From assembly GCA_036561085.1 (NCBI GenBank), contig DATBPY010000148.1, positions 1 to 39,917 of the forward strand: DNA of 39,917 bases, given 5' to 3'. Below are positions 8,004 to 15,759 of the stretch, piece by piece. Below the pieces are notes generated by a model. It was not told the origin of the DNA. It did no database searches and saw only the letters and a program-made list of their open reading frames with translations. The stretch comes from CAILHX01 sp036561085 (GTDB lineage Bacteria; Pseudomonadota; Gammaproteobacteria; Burkholderiales; Methylophilaceae). Positions within the stretch are counted from its first letter, which is position 1, and every line of letters starts with the position of its first letter. A program made the position numbers and the translations under genes.

Positions 8004-8521
8004 ACATGTATCTGCACCGGTTCAATGAGATCGACGAATACCTGTGCGTAACCTTCAACCGCACTAGCCGTCATAGCTGGGTACGATTACCATTCCGCAT
8101 GGTGAGCCGGCTAGGAGACGGTGTGTTCTGGTATACCCTGATGGCCGGTATATTGGCAACACAACTCGCCTCTGGGATCGTGCCGGTATTGCACATGGTG
8201 ATCGCTGGATTGGCGGCTACCCTGACATACAAAAGCATCAAAGGCCGGGCATCGCGCCCTCGCCCTTATGAAGTGATTCAATCCATTAAGCTGGGCATGA
8301 TGCCATTGGATCGCTTCAGTTTTCCATCTGGCCATACTTTGCATGCGGTAGTGTTTTCACTAGTCGCAATTTCCTACTATCCTGCTTTGGCCTGGGTACT
8401 ATTACCGTTCACCTTGCTGGTCGCGATGTCGCGAGTGGTGCTGGGTTTGCATTACCCTACAGATGTACTGGTTGGAGCCTTGCTCGGCGGCATCATCGCC
8501 AAGTTGTCCATGATGTTTTGA
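7988..8521 (+). CDS. PAP2-family lipid phosphatase
   Basis: A 177-residue integral membrane phosphatase of the PAP2/type 2 phosphatidic acid phosphatase family. The three catalytic blocks are all visible: K-x6-RP as KGRASRPRP (about residues 79-87), PSGH as RFSFPSGHTLHA, and SR-x5-H-x3-D as SRVVLGLHYPTD. Such enzymes remove phosphate from phosphatidate (giving diacylglycerol), undecaprenyl diphosphate or phosphatidylglycerol phosphate; which one applies here is not determinable. The start at 7988 is set by AGGAG at 7976-7980 (7-nt spacing); an upstream in-frame ATG (7937) lies deep within the glycosyltransferase gene. Coupling with the glycosyltransferase suggests it supplies or recycles a lipid acceptor. 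The last 70 bp overlap the opposing phospholipase gene. Confidence 0.88.
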   Translation: MSHRINMYLHRFNEIDEYLCVTFNRTSRHSWVRLPFRMVSRLGDGVFWYTLMAGILATQLASGIVPVLHMVIAGLAATLTYKSIKGRASRPRPYEVIQSIKLGMMPLDRFSFPSGHTLHAVVFSLVAISYYPALAWVLLPFTLLVAMSRVVLGLHYPTDVLVGALLGGIIAKLSMMF

Positions 8522-9375
8522 GAGTAGATAGGCGCAGGTGAGTAATGCGCAATAGGTGTGGGGTGACGTTGTTTCAGATGTAACAGGCAATGCTGGCGCC
8601 ATTCGCTCAAGCTGGCTTTGTCGAGCGATGGGTCGGCTTCCCATAGTGGTCTGGAACCGTTCAGTAAGCTATCCATTTGCGGCAGCATGGATTGCGTAAG
8701 TGAAACGTAGTACTCAAAATTGTGAAACACCTTGTTATCGAGCCGTTTGAGACCGTAATAAATAGCTGGCGGCAGACGTATGGTACGTAGAAAACGATCG
8801 GCGTTGGCAAGACGGTCGAGCGCGATAGTCGAACGTTTCTCGCCACAGCGGAAGCGCTGGGCCAGGAAAGGGATCAGTACGCTACGGTGCCGTCGCAACA
8901 GTTGATATGGAGTGGTTTGTTTGTAGTTTTGAATCCGGCTGGATACATGTGCATCCACGGCCCACTCGCTGGCGATATGTGTGACTAGCGTTTTCTCGAA
9001 CCACATGGCCTCGTGCGCAGGCACAAAGTGATTATGAGCGACGACATCTACAAATAAATGACTGGCGTAACCGATGCTCATCGCGATCTCTTCTTCGCTG
9101 GATGCGGATAACAACATTTCCCGGCATGTTTCCCACTGATGGGTGTGACGAAAACTTGGAGAAACCAGTGCGAGGTCCGGTAAGCAAGCGCCTGCCATGA
9201 CCAGCTCGGGAAATTTTTGTACTGCCTGGCGCAGGCGTGGATCAAGTAGCGGCATACCCCAGATGAGCCATTGCTGTGCAAAGTACACATGGGTGACCAA
9301 ACCCCAGGCATGGGCATTCAGGCTGTGAAAGATCAGCGGAGCAAGCCAGAAAAATTTGAAGTATTGCTTATACAT
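8452..9375 (-). CDS. zinc-dependent phospholipase C family protein, secreted
   Basis: A 307-residue protein of the zinc-dependent phospholipase C type (PF00882-like). It has a predicted signal peptide (residues 1-23, AHA cleavage) whose removal would leave Trp24 (WGLVTH) as mature residue 1; in the Bacillus cereus enzyme the N-terminal Trp is a zinc ligand. Further candidate metal ligands follow in family order: Asp67 in CLPDLAL, His79, then ASHLFVDVVAHNHFVPAH with several His and Asp residues. The predicted reaction is hydrolysis of phospholipid to diacylglycerol plus phosphorylated head group, in the periplasm. It is divergent from dgkA, which would consume the product, and a Pho-box-like array lies upstream. 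Its C-terminal ~23 codons are antisense to the PAP2 gene. Enzyme activity is inferred only. Confidence 0.75.
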   Translation of the reverse strand: MYKQYFKFFWLAPLIFHSLNAHAWGLVTHVYFAQQWLIWGMPLLDPRLRQAVQKFPELVMAGACLPDLALVSPSFRHTHQWETCREMLLSASSEEEIAMSIGYASHLFVDVVAHNHFVPAHEAMWFEKTLVTHIASEWAVDAHVSSRIQNYKQTTPYQLLRRHRSVLIPFLAQRFRCGEKRSTIALDRLANADRFLRTIRLPPAIYYGLKRLDNKVFHNFEYYVSLTQSMLPQMDSLLNGSRPLWEADPSLDKASLSEWRQHCLLHLKQRHPTPIAHYSPAPIYSQNIMDNLAMMPPSKAPTSTSVG

Positions 9376-9393
9376 GGCAGGAAATATGCCGTA

Positions 9394-9437
9394 ATAACAT
9401 TAAGAAATGGTTACAACATTATGATTTTATAATGACA
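9394..9437 (-). promoter_or_regulatory. candidate Pho-box promoter of the phospholipase C-like gene
   Basis: On the minus strand three 7-bp half-sites recur every 11 bp: TGTCATT (9437-9431), AATCATA (9426-9420) and TGTAACC (9415-9409), with 4-bp spacers. They match TGTCATA in 6, 5 and 4 of 7 positions. Nine bp after the last is TGTTAT (9399-9394), a 4/6 match to the -10 consensus. The start codon at 9375 is about 12 nt past the predicted transcript start. Confidence 0.5.
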
Positions 9438-9456
9438 TTATTCGTATACATTGGTT

Positions 9457-9465
9457 TGTTATAAT
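9457..9465 (+). promoter_or_regulatory. extended -10 promoter of dgkA
   Basis: TGTTATAAT gives a perfect TATAAT (9460-9465) with an extended TG. The -35 is poor (TTATTC at 9438-9443, 16-bp spacer). It drives dgkA from the same intergenic region that holds the Pho-like array of the opposing phospholipase gene. Confidence 0.6.
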
Positions 9466-9494
9466 CGCTGCAATTATTTTGGAGAATGAATGTG

Positions 9495-9863
9495 ATGGAA
9501 AGTCCGTACAAAGGCAAAACCGGGTTAACGCGGCTCATTAATGCGTTTAACTATTCATGCGCAGGCTTGAGAACTGCATATAAGAATGAAGATGCCTTTC
9601 GTCAGGAGGTATTGCTCGCCGTTGTTTTGATACCGTTGGCGTTCTATCTGCAACACGGTGCGGTACAACGCGTGTTGATGATAGGCAGCGTGCTGTTGCT
9701 GATCATCGTTGAACTCCTTAATTCTGCTATTGAAGCTACGGTAGATCGAATCTCTCTGGATCATCATCGCTTGGCCAAACGTGCCAAGGACATCGGTAGT
9801 GCTGCAGTACTCATAGGCTTGGTGAACATGGCTATGGTATGGAGTCTGATTTTGCTGGGTTGA
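9495..9863 (+). CDS. dgkA: diacylglycerol kinase
   Basis: DgkA phosphorylates diacylglycerol with ATP to phosphatidate at the inner membrane, returning diacylglycerol to phospholipid synthesis. The product has exactly the 122-residue length of the E. coli enzyme. It shows NEDAFRQE near the N-terminus, three membrane helices, and the family signature VELLNSAIEATVDRISLDHH followed by AKDIGSAAVLIGL. I place the start at ATG 9495 because GGAG at 9481-9484 is 10 nt upstream; the ATG at 9486 is only 1 nt from it. It diverges from a phospholipase C-like gene that would make its substrate and precedes a diacylglycerol-glycosyltransferase-like gene that would compete for it. Confidence 0.95.
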   Translation: MESPYKGKTGLTRLINAFNYSCAGLRTAYKNEDAFRQEVLLAVVLIPLAFYLQHGAVQRVLMIGSVLLLIIVELLNSAIEATVDRISLDHHRLAKRAKDIGSAAVLIGLVNMAMVWSLILLG

Positions 9864-9892
9864 TGCTATCGATAGCCTGAATCTACAATACT

Positions 9893-9906
9893 TGTCATTT
9901 ATGACA
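9893..9906. repeat. inverted repeat next to a Pho-box
   Basis: TGTCAT-TT-ATGACA is a perfect dyad with 6-bp arms and a 2-bp centre, directly abutting the Pho-box-like direct repeat at 9907-9924. It may be an extra, oppositely oriented PhoB half-site pair or a site for another dimeric regulator. Confidence 0.4.
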
Positions 9907-9939
9907 TTTCATTGAACTGTCACACATCGCGTTTAGGAT
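9907..9939 (+). promoter_or_regulatory. candidate Pho-box promoter of the second glycosyltransferase
   Basis: TTTCATT-GAAC-TGTCACA (9907-9924) has the 7-4-7 spacing of a PhoB box, with 5/7 and 6/7 matches to TGTCATA. TAGGAT (9934-9939), a 4/6 -10 hexamer, follows after exactly 9 bp. The gene starts at GTG 9982. Confidence 0.55.
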
Positions 9940-9981
9940 GCCTGAACCGCAGGTTTCCACAACAACAGTGTGAGGTAGTGA

Positions 9982-11142
9982 GTGAAGATACTCTTTTTGT
10001 CGGATGTCTATTTCCCAAGAATCAACGGTGTTTCAACTTCAATTCAGACTTTCCGGCGAGAGCTGCGCGCTCTAGGCCATAGCGTACATCTAGTGGCACC
10101 GGATTATTACGCGCCCAGCGGTGATGAGAGCGATATTCTGCGTATTTCGTCGCGATTCTTACCGATGGATCCGGAAGACCGTTTGATGAAGTATAGCCAT
10201 GCCATGCAACACCTGCCGCAGTTCCGTAGCGAGATGTACGACATCATCCACGTACAAACGCCATTCGTCGCACATTATCTGGGGCTGAAGCTATCGCGGC
10301 TGCTGCGTATTCCTTGTGTAGAAACCTATCACACTTTTTTTGAAGAGTATCTGCATCACTATGTGCCGTTTCTGCCCAAAGGCTTGATGCGCATGGGCGC
10401 GCGAAGATTTTCTCGCAGTCAGGGGAATAGCCTGGACGGCATGGTGATCCCTTCACAACCAATGTTGGATGTGTTGCGTGAGTACGGTGTGACCTCTCCC
10501 GCCGAGATCATTCCAACCGGCCTGGAGCCTTCCAGCTTTGCTCCAGGGGATGGCCCCGGATTCCGTGAGCGTTACGGTATCGCGCAAGATCGGCCGATGA
10601 TGTTGTTCGTGGGCCGCGTGGCGTTTGAGAAAAATATAGGGTTTCTGTTGGAAGTCTTGCAAAGCGTACGCCAGCAGATACCGGATATATTATTGCTGAT
10701 CGCCGGCGAAGGTCCTGCGCGCGCCGGGCTTGAGCAATCCGCCGAAAAAATGGGGCTGGGAAATAACGTCAAATTCCTAGGCTACCTGGATCGTAATACT
10801 GAACTGAATAATTGTTATCGGTCTGCCGATATCTTTGTATTCTCATCGCGAACTGAGACACAGGGTTTAGTATTGCTCGAAGCCATGGCGCAAGGCGTCC
10901 CAGTCGTTTCCATCGCCGAAATGGGCACCAAGGATGTACTGAAGGATGGGGAGGGTGTGCTGATCGCGCGTGAAGAGATCGGAGATTTTTCAGCCAAGAT
11001 CACCGGTTTGTTGCGGGATAAAGCGGCTTGTCAAAAACTGGGGGATATAGGCCGCAACTATGCGCATGGCTGGTCTTCATCTTCTCAGACTGAACGCATG
11101 ACGGCGTTCTATCAAAGTATGATTGGCAGCTATAAAGGCTAA
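9982..11142 (+). CDS. family 4 glycosyltransferase, diacylglycerol glucosyltransferase-like
   Basis: A 386-residue GT-B, GT4-type enzyme. The N-terminus (LFLSDVYFPRINGVSTSIQT) and the block VETYHTFFEEYLHHYVP resemble alpha-monoglucosyldiacylglycerol synthases and related lipid glycosyltransferases. The C-terminal half contains GRVAFEKNIGFLLE and the E-x7-E motif ETQGLVLLE (Glu292 and Glu300). The likely reaction is transfer of a hexose from a nucleotide sugar to diacylglycerol at the cytoplasmic membrane face; donor and product are inferred. The start is GTG at 9982 with TGAGG 6 nt upstream. A Pho-box-like element precedes it, and dgkA and the phospholipase gene are next door, which fits use of diacylglycerol when phosphate is scarce. 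The 3' end converges on the EAL-GGDEF gene with a 12-bp gap. Confidence 0.8.
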   Translation: MKILFLSDVYFPRINGVSTSIQTFRRELRALGHSVHLVAPDYYAPSGDESDILRISSRFLPMDPEDRLMKYSHAMQHLPQFRSEMYDIIHVQTPFVAHYLGLKLSRLLRIPCVETYHTFFEEYLHHYVPFLPKGLMRMGARRFSRSQGNSLDGMVIPSQPMLDVLREYGVTSPAEIIPTGLEPSSFAPGDGPGFRERYGIAQDRPMMLFVGRVAFEKNIGFLLEVLQSVRQQIPDILLLIAGEGPARAGLEQSAEKMGLGNNVKFLGYLDRNTELNNCYRSADIFVFSSRTETQGLVLLEAMAQGVPVVSIAEMGTKDVLKDGEGVLIAREEIGDFSAKITGLLRDKAACQKLGDIGRNYAHGWSSSSQTERMTAFYQSMIGSYKG

Positions 11143-11154
11143 TCGGACTTAAGC

Positions 11155-12957
11155 CTATATCTGACGCCTTTCGACAAACAGACTATTGCCTTCAACCTTT
11201 TTGGCAAGTTTTTTAGCCACGGCCGCCGCAGATGAGACTTGGTGGTAAGAATCAAATTGATTTTTCTCGACCATCACGGCACCGATTGAAATGCTGAGGA
11301 TGCTATGGAATACTTTCTTTCCCTGCCGGTCTTCGGATTTTATACCGCCTTTTTTCCTATCGTTGCCACTGTATAAGGCAGGAGCGGTTTCGCCGAAAGT
11401 TTTGAGCAGGTTGTCGCAACGCTGTTCCCAGTCGTCGCTTTGGAACAGGATGATGAAATCATCACCGCCTACATGTCCCAGGAAATCCAGTTTCGGATCG
11501 CATATCTCTTTAAGCAGGCGGCCGGTGATCTGTATCACTTCGTCGCCTTTCTGGTAGCCATAGACATCGTTATACGGCTTGAAATGATCGAGGTCGAAAT
11601 AGCATGCCACGAACGGTAAAGAGGCATCCAGCAAGCCGTCTATGTGTTCATTGATGGGGACATTGCCCGGAAGCAGCGTGAGCGGGTTGGCGTAGCGTGC
11701 AGCGTCGATCTGCATGGTAGTGATCAGCCTCAGTAGATCGTGGCCGCTGCCCATGCCGACATATTTGCCGCCATCGGTGATGATGAAACCAATGGCAAGA
11801 TGGTGAGGCTCACTTTGCAAAATCAAGTCGCTCAACTCATGCAGATCGACCGATTTTTCGATCATGAGCGGCGACACATCCATCAATAGGTCGCAGGTTT
11901 TCTTGCCATACAATTCTCGTCGGAATGGGCGCGCAAAGCGATCTATCATATTAAATCGGCCTATCAGTCCCACTGGGAGCTCATTGTTCACAACCGGAAT
12001 GGAATTCAAATCTGCAGATTTCTCGAAGCGCTCGTAGACTTCGTCATTGAGGCAATCCGGCTTTACCGGCGCAACATGACGTAATAGTCTTTCCACCGTG
12101 ATAACAGAACTGTGCGTCTGGGTTTGTTCTTCAGCCTGGCTTTTAGTGAGGGCTTTGTGTACTTCTGACGGTATGGTCAGTACTAGCTCTGCATTCGGTC
12201 TGGCGATGTGGTACCCCTGACCGAATGCAATACCGATCTCTTGCACGATCAACAGTTCGGCTTCAGTCTCTATGCCTTCGGCAATGATCTTGGCGCCGGA
12301 TTTACGCGCAATCTCCTGAATCGAGCTTACGAATTGACGCTTGATGGGGTCGAGATTGATGCCCTGGATAAAATGCTGGTCTATTTTGACGTAGTCTGGA
12401 CGCAACTCTGACCACAACCTCAAGCCGGAAAAACCTTCCCCAAGATCATCGATAGCGATTTCAAATCCCATATTGCGATAGTGAACCACGGCTTCACGCA
12501 ACTGGCTGTAATCCACCGTAGGGATGTTTTCAGTGATTTCGATAATGACTTGTTGCGGAGATAAGCCGATCTCTTCTATGTACTTAAGCGTTTCCCCGGT
12601 TTTAAAACCTTGCTGCAACAGAATGTCAGGGCTGATGTTGAGGAAAATCTTGCCGTTGCCGAAAAGTTTGGCGAATGCGCCCAGGATCACACGCCGGCTG
12701 AGATACTCGATCTCAGTAGATCGTTCGCATATACGCGCGGTTTTGAATAGCGTGGCCGGAGAATGCAAAACACTACCGGAAGGACCCCGAATCAAGCCCT
12801 CGTAGCCGATAATAGAAGCCCTATTGATATCTATGATGGGCTGAAACAATGCGCTGAGATTCTGCGCATGCAGAATTTCAGTTAACTCAGAGCACAACGA
12901 AATCTCTTCGTCGGCTTGAACCGGAAGAAAATCAATAATGGGCGAGGCGAGATTCAT
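11155..12957 (-). CDS. EAL-CBS-GGDEF domain protein (c-di-GMP turnover or effector)
   Basis: A 600-residue protein without membrane segments: EAL domain (about 25-265), tandem CBS module (about 285-410), GGDEF domain (about 420-595). The EAL motif is EGL (YEGLIRG, Glu53). Other phosphodiesterase residues look kept: N in FLNISP, EITEN, DD in IAIDDLGEGFSGL, KID and AEGIETEAEL. The GGDEF site reads GGDDF (497-501), with Asp for the catalytic Glu, and the RxxD inhibitory site lacks its Arg (Asp491 present, residue 488 Pro). So phosphodiesterase activity is plausible, while cyclase activity is uncertain. CBS pairs usually sense adenine nucleotides. It lies 98 bp downstream of pstB on the same strand, where phoU is normally found, and may be read from the pst transcript. 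Confidence 0.9.
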   Translation of the reverse strand: MNLASPIIDFLPVQADEEISLCSELTEILHAQNLSALFQPIIDINRASIIGYEGLIRGPSGSVLHSPATLFKTARICERSTEIEYLSRRVILGAFAKLFGNGKIFLNISPDILLQQGFKTGETLKYIEEIGLSPQQVIIEITENIPTVDYSQLREAVVHYRNMGFEIAIDDLGEGFSGLRLWSELRPDYVKIDQHFIQGINLDPIKRQFVSSIQEIARKSGAKIIAEGIETEAELLIVQEIGIAFGQGYHIARPNAELVLTIPSEVHKALTKSQAEEQTQTHSSVITVERLLRHVAPVKPDCLNDEVYERFEKSADLNSIPVVNNELPVGLIGRFNMIDRFARPFRRELYGKKTCDLLMDVSPLMIEKSVDLHELSDLILQSEPHHLAIGFIITDGGKYVGMGSGHDLLRLITTMQIDAARYANPLTLLPGNVPINEHIDGLLDASLPFVACYFDLDHFKPYNDVYGYQKGDEVIQITGRLLKEICDPKLDFLGHVGGDDFIILFQSDDWEQRCDNLLKTFGETAPALYSGNDRKKGGIKSEDRQGKKVFHSILSISIGAVMVEKNQFDSYHQVSSAAAVAKKLAKKVEGNSLFVERRQI

Positions 12958-12967
12958 TCATAAAGCC

Positions 12968-12990
12968 TGATTGTCGCGGGAAGACAATCA
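12968..12990 (-). terminator. hairpin between pstB and the EAL-GGDEF gene
   Basis: An 8-bp perfect stem (TGATTGTC with GACAATCA) around a 7-nt loop. On the minus strand it is followed by GGCTTTATG, with no U-run, so it is more likely a processing or attenuation hairpin than a strong terminator. Read-through from pstB into the EAL-GGDEF gene is plausible. Confidence 0.4.
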
Positions 12991-13055
12991 TGCCGTATGA
13001 ATGTGACGCAAAGATGAAGCTGAATGATTCCAGTTTCACCTCTGCCGGGCCTGCT

Positions 13056-13820
13056 TTAGCCGAACTTGCCGGTGATGTAATCTTCCGTTTCGCGACGGCT
13101 AGGCTTGGTGAACATGGTGTCGGTATTGCCGAACTCAATCAATTCACCCAGGTACATATAGGCTGTGTAATCGGAAACGCGCGCTGCCTGTTGCATGTTG
13201 TGGGTAACGATGACGATGGTGTATTCAGTCTTGAGCTCGTGGATCAGTTCTTCCACGCGTGCTGTGGAAATTGGGTCCAGCGCCGAACATGGCTCGTCCA
13301 GCAACAACACTTCAGGCTTAACGGCGATGCCGCGCGCGATGCAAAGGCGTTGCTGTTGACCGCCGGAAAGACTGGTACCGCTTTGATCCAGCTTGTCTTT
13401 CACTTCGTTCCAGATAGCCGCTTTATTCAATGCCCACTCCACGCGGTCGTTCATCTCGGATTTGGACAGGTTTTCATACAATTTGATACCGAACGCCACA
13501 TTGTCGTAGATAGACATCGGGAACGGTGTCGGTTTCTGGAACACCATGCCAACTCTGGCACGCAGCAGATTGAGATCTTCTTTCTTATCCAGCACATTGC
13601 GTCCATCCAGCATGATCTCGCCTTCTATACGCATGTTTGGGTAAAGCTCATACATGCGGTTAAAGGTTCTGAGCAAAGTGGATTTACCGCACCCGGATGG
13701 GCCGATGAAAGCGGTGACCTGCTTGCCGGGGATCTGCAGATTGATATTCTTGAGCGCGTGAAATTTACCGTAGTAAAAGTTCAAATTCTGAATCGAGATT
13801 TGGGTATTGTTTTCCATCAT
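13056..13820 (-). CDS. pstB: phosphate ABC transporter ATP-binding protein PstB
   Basis: PstB is the ATPase of the high-affinity phosphate importer PstSCAB and part of the Pho signalling complex. The 254-residue product has Walker A GPSGCGKST (40-48), the family-typical TFNRMYELYPNMRIEGEI, the ABC signature TSLSGGQQQRL, Walker B EVLLLDEPCSALDP and the H-loop IVIVTHNMQQAARVSD. The start ATG at 13820 (a second ATG follows at once) has AGGGA upstream. It lies 40 bp after pstA. phoU, the usual next gene, is absent; an EAL-CBS-GGDEF gene follows instead. Confidence 0.97.
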   Translation of the reverse strand: MMENNTQISIQNLNFYYGKFHALKNINLQIPGKQVTAFIGPSGCGKSTLLRTFNRMYELYPNMRIEGEIMLDGRNVLDKKEDLNLLRARVGMVFQKPTPFPMSIYDNVAFGIKLYENLSKSEMNDRVEWALNKAAIWNEVKDKLDQSGTSLSGGQQQRLCIARGIAVKPEVLLLDEPCSALDPISTARVEELIHELKTEYTIVIVTHNMQQAARVSDYTAYMYLGELIEFGNTDTMFTKPSRRETEDYITGKFG

Positions 13821-13860
13821 AATTCCCTGAATTACAGTTATAAGAGTTTAAGTTCCGGTA

Positions 13861-14712
13861 TTAATTACCGGTATTGCTCTTGAATATGGATCTTGCCAGG
13901 ACGTTCAGTCCAAGCACGAATAAAGTAATAAGTAACGCTCCAGCCCACGCCAGGTCGTGCCAATCTACATAAGGGCTCATCGCGAACTGGAAGATGATGA
14001 CGGCCAAACTGGATATCGGTCCATTCATATTGGTGCTCATGAACTGGTTATTCAGCGCGGTGAACAACAACGGAGCAGTTTCCCCGAAGATACGCGCCAC
14101 AGCCAGCAGCACACCGGTCAGAATGCCGGCACGGGCGGCGCGGTAAGAAACCATCACCACCACTTTCCACTGAGGCGATCCGAGAGCAGCAGCGGCTTCA
14201 CGCAGGCTACTGGGAACCAGTTGCAGCATGTTCTCAGTAGTACGCACGACTACCGGCAGCACAATCAGAGCCAGAGCGACAGCACCTGCCCAACCTGAAA
14301 AATGTCCCATGCGATGCACCATGACCGAATAAACAAACAGACCGATGACGATAGAAGGTGCGGATAGCAAGATATCGTTGATAAAGCGGGTGGCAGGGGC
14401 TAGCCAACCTGTGCGGCCGAATTCGGCAAGGTAAGTACCGGCAAGTATGCCTGTCGGCGTACCGATAAGCGTCGCTACTAATACCATCATCAGGCTGCCG
14501 TAAATCGCATTGAGCAACCCACCTGCACTGCCTGGCGGCGGCGTATTCATGGTGAAAGTCTTAACCGTGACTCCGGCAAAACCGTGGCTGAACAAGGTGA
14601 ACAATATCCACGCAAGAAAAAACAATGCGATGCCTACCGTTAGCAGGGAAAGAGTCAGATTGACGCCGTTGATGACGCGACGTTTCAGGTAAAGACTTTT
14701 GTCGATGTTCAT
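13861..14712 (-). CDS. pstA: phosphate ABC transporter permease PstA
   Basis: PstA is one of the two inner-membrane channel subunits of the high-affinity phosphate importer. The 283-residue protein has six predicted membrane helices and the permease coupling-loop region LREAAAALGSPQWKVVVMVSYRAA, with family blocks GGLLNAIYGSLMMV and GTPTGILAGTYLAEFG. Its start overlaps the end of pstC by 4 nt (14709-14712), suggesting coupling. Its stop codon lies in the loop of a small dyad (CCGGTA at 13855-13860 with TACCGG at 13866-13871) that separates it from pstB. Confidence 0.96.
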   Translation of the reverse strand: MNIDKSLYLKRRVINGVNLTLSLLTVGIALFFLAWILFTLFSHGFAGVTVKTFTMNTPPPGSAGGLLNAIYGSLMMVLVATLIGTPTGILAGTYLAEFGRTGWLAPATRFINDILLSAPSIVIGLFVYSVMVHRMGHFSGWAGAVALALIVLPVVVRTTENMLQLVPSSLREAAAALGSPQWKVVVMVSYRAARAGILTGVLLAVARIFGETAPLLFTALNNQFMSTNMNGPISSLAVIIFQFAMSPYVDWHDLAWAGALLITLFVLGLNVLARSIFKSNTGN

Positions 14713-15680
14713 GATTGTTTACCTTCTTGTGCTGCCAGTTTGATCAACAGCAGTTTTGCCAATGCCAGAACGATAAAGGTAATGACGAATAGCAGCAGCC
14801 CTAGAGTAATCAGTGACGAGCTGTAGACATCGCCTACAGCTTCGGTGAATTCATTGGCGAGTGCGGATGAAATGGTGTTACCCGGCATTAGCAATGAAGC
14901 TGAAAGGTCGTGCGCATTACCGATGACAAAGGTGACCGCCATGGTTTCGCCCAAAGCGCGGCCAAGACCTAGCATGATGCCGCCGACCACACCGATCTTG
15001 GTATAAGGCAGCACTACTTTCCACACTACCTCCCAAGTGGTCGAGCCTAATCCATAGGCAGATTCTTTTAGCAGAGGCGGTACGATTTCGAACACGTCGC
15101 GCATCACCGAGGCAATGAACGGAATGACCATCACTGCCAGGATCAAGCCGGCAGTCAGCATGCCTATGCCCATGGCAGGGCCTTGGAATATGGGGCCGAT
15201 AAAAGGTAGCGCTCCCAGATGATCGTTGACCCATGGTTGAATATTATCGGCGAACCAGGGAGCGAATACGAACAGGCCCCACATACCGTAAATAATGCTG
15301 GGGATACCGGCCAGCAGTTCCACAGCGATACCCAAAGGTCTTTTTAGCCACTTCGGACAGAGTTCGGTAATGAATAAGGCAACCCCGAAGCTCACAGGGA
15401 CACCTATGACCATCGCAATAGCGGAGGTAACCAGTGTTCCATAGATAGGCACTAGAGCGCCGAACTGAACAGTGACAGGATTCCAAGTGTCGCTAGTAAT
15501 AAAGCCGAAGCCGAAGGCTTTAAGGGCTGGAACACTGCCGATCAGCAGCGTCAGCAGAATGCCGAAAAGCAAAAAGAAAACGAGAAAAGCAAAAAAACGT
15601 GTGGTATTGCGGAATACTTTATCCCAAAAAGCACCCCAGTTCGTACTTTTCTGATTCATGGTCGGTTGTACTGTGGTCAT
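14709..15680 (-). CDS. pstC: phosphate ABC transporter permease PstC
   Basis: PstC is the second channel subunit of PstSCAB. The 323-residue product has an N-terminal cytoplasmic tail, a first helix at about residues 30-52, and six helices in total. The family segment LKESAYGLGSTTWEVVWKVV (coupling helix) and ELLAGIPSIIYGMWGLFVF are clear. The start is set at ATG 15680, the first Met; Met8 is an alternative, and neither has a convincing Shine-Dalgarno site. It is separated from pstS by 115 bp containing a GC-rich hairpin, a common way of keeping the binding protein in excess over the membrane components. Confidence 0.95.
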   Translation of the reverse strand: MTTVQPTMNQKSTNWGAFWDKVFRNTTRFFAFLVFFLLFGILLTLLIGSVPALKAFGFGFITSDTWNPVTVQFGALVPIYGTLVTSAIAMVIGVPVSFGVALFITELCPKWLKRPLGIAVELLAGIPSIIYGMWGLFVFAPWFADNIQPWVNDHLGALPFIGPIFQGPAMGIGMLTAGLILAVMVIPFIASVMRDVFEIVPPLLKESAYGLGSTTWEVVWKVVLPYTKIGVVGGIMLGLGRALGETMAVTFVIGNAHDLSASLLMPGNTISSALANEFTEAVGDVYSSSLITLGLLLFVITFIVLALAKLLLIKLAAQEGKQS

Positions 15681-15739
15681 TTTATGTAGGTCATGCCGAG
15701 GTTATTTTATGCACAGATTGAGATAACGTATTATAAATG

Positions 15740-15759
15740 CGGGGGCAGTTTCGCCCCCG
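15740..15759 (-). terminator. GC-rich hairpin in the pstS-pstC gap
   Basis: CGGGGGC (15740-15746) pairs with GCCCCCG (15753-15759) around a 6-nt loop. On the minus strand it is followed by CATTTATAATACG, not a U-run, so it probably stabilises the pstS mRNA 3' end or attenuates read-through. The TATAAT within that tail (15735-15730) could be a weak internal promoter for pstCAB, but no -35 is visible. Confidence 0.5.

Noticed and set aside
12958..13055. Remnant of phoU after pstB
   Set aside because: The 98-bp gap shows only a hairpin; no phoU-like codons were recognised on either strand.
12990..13883. 297-codon open frame on the plus strand covering pstB
   Set aside because: It is the antisense frame of pstB; no domain, and no promoter or ribosome-binding site.
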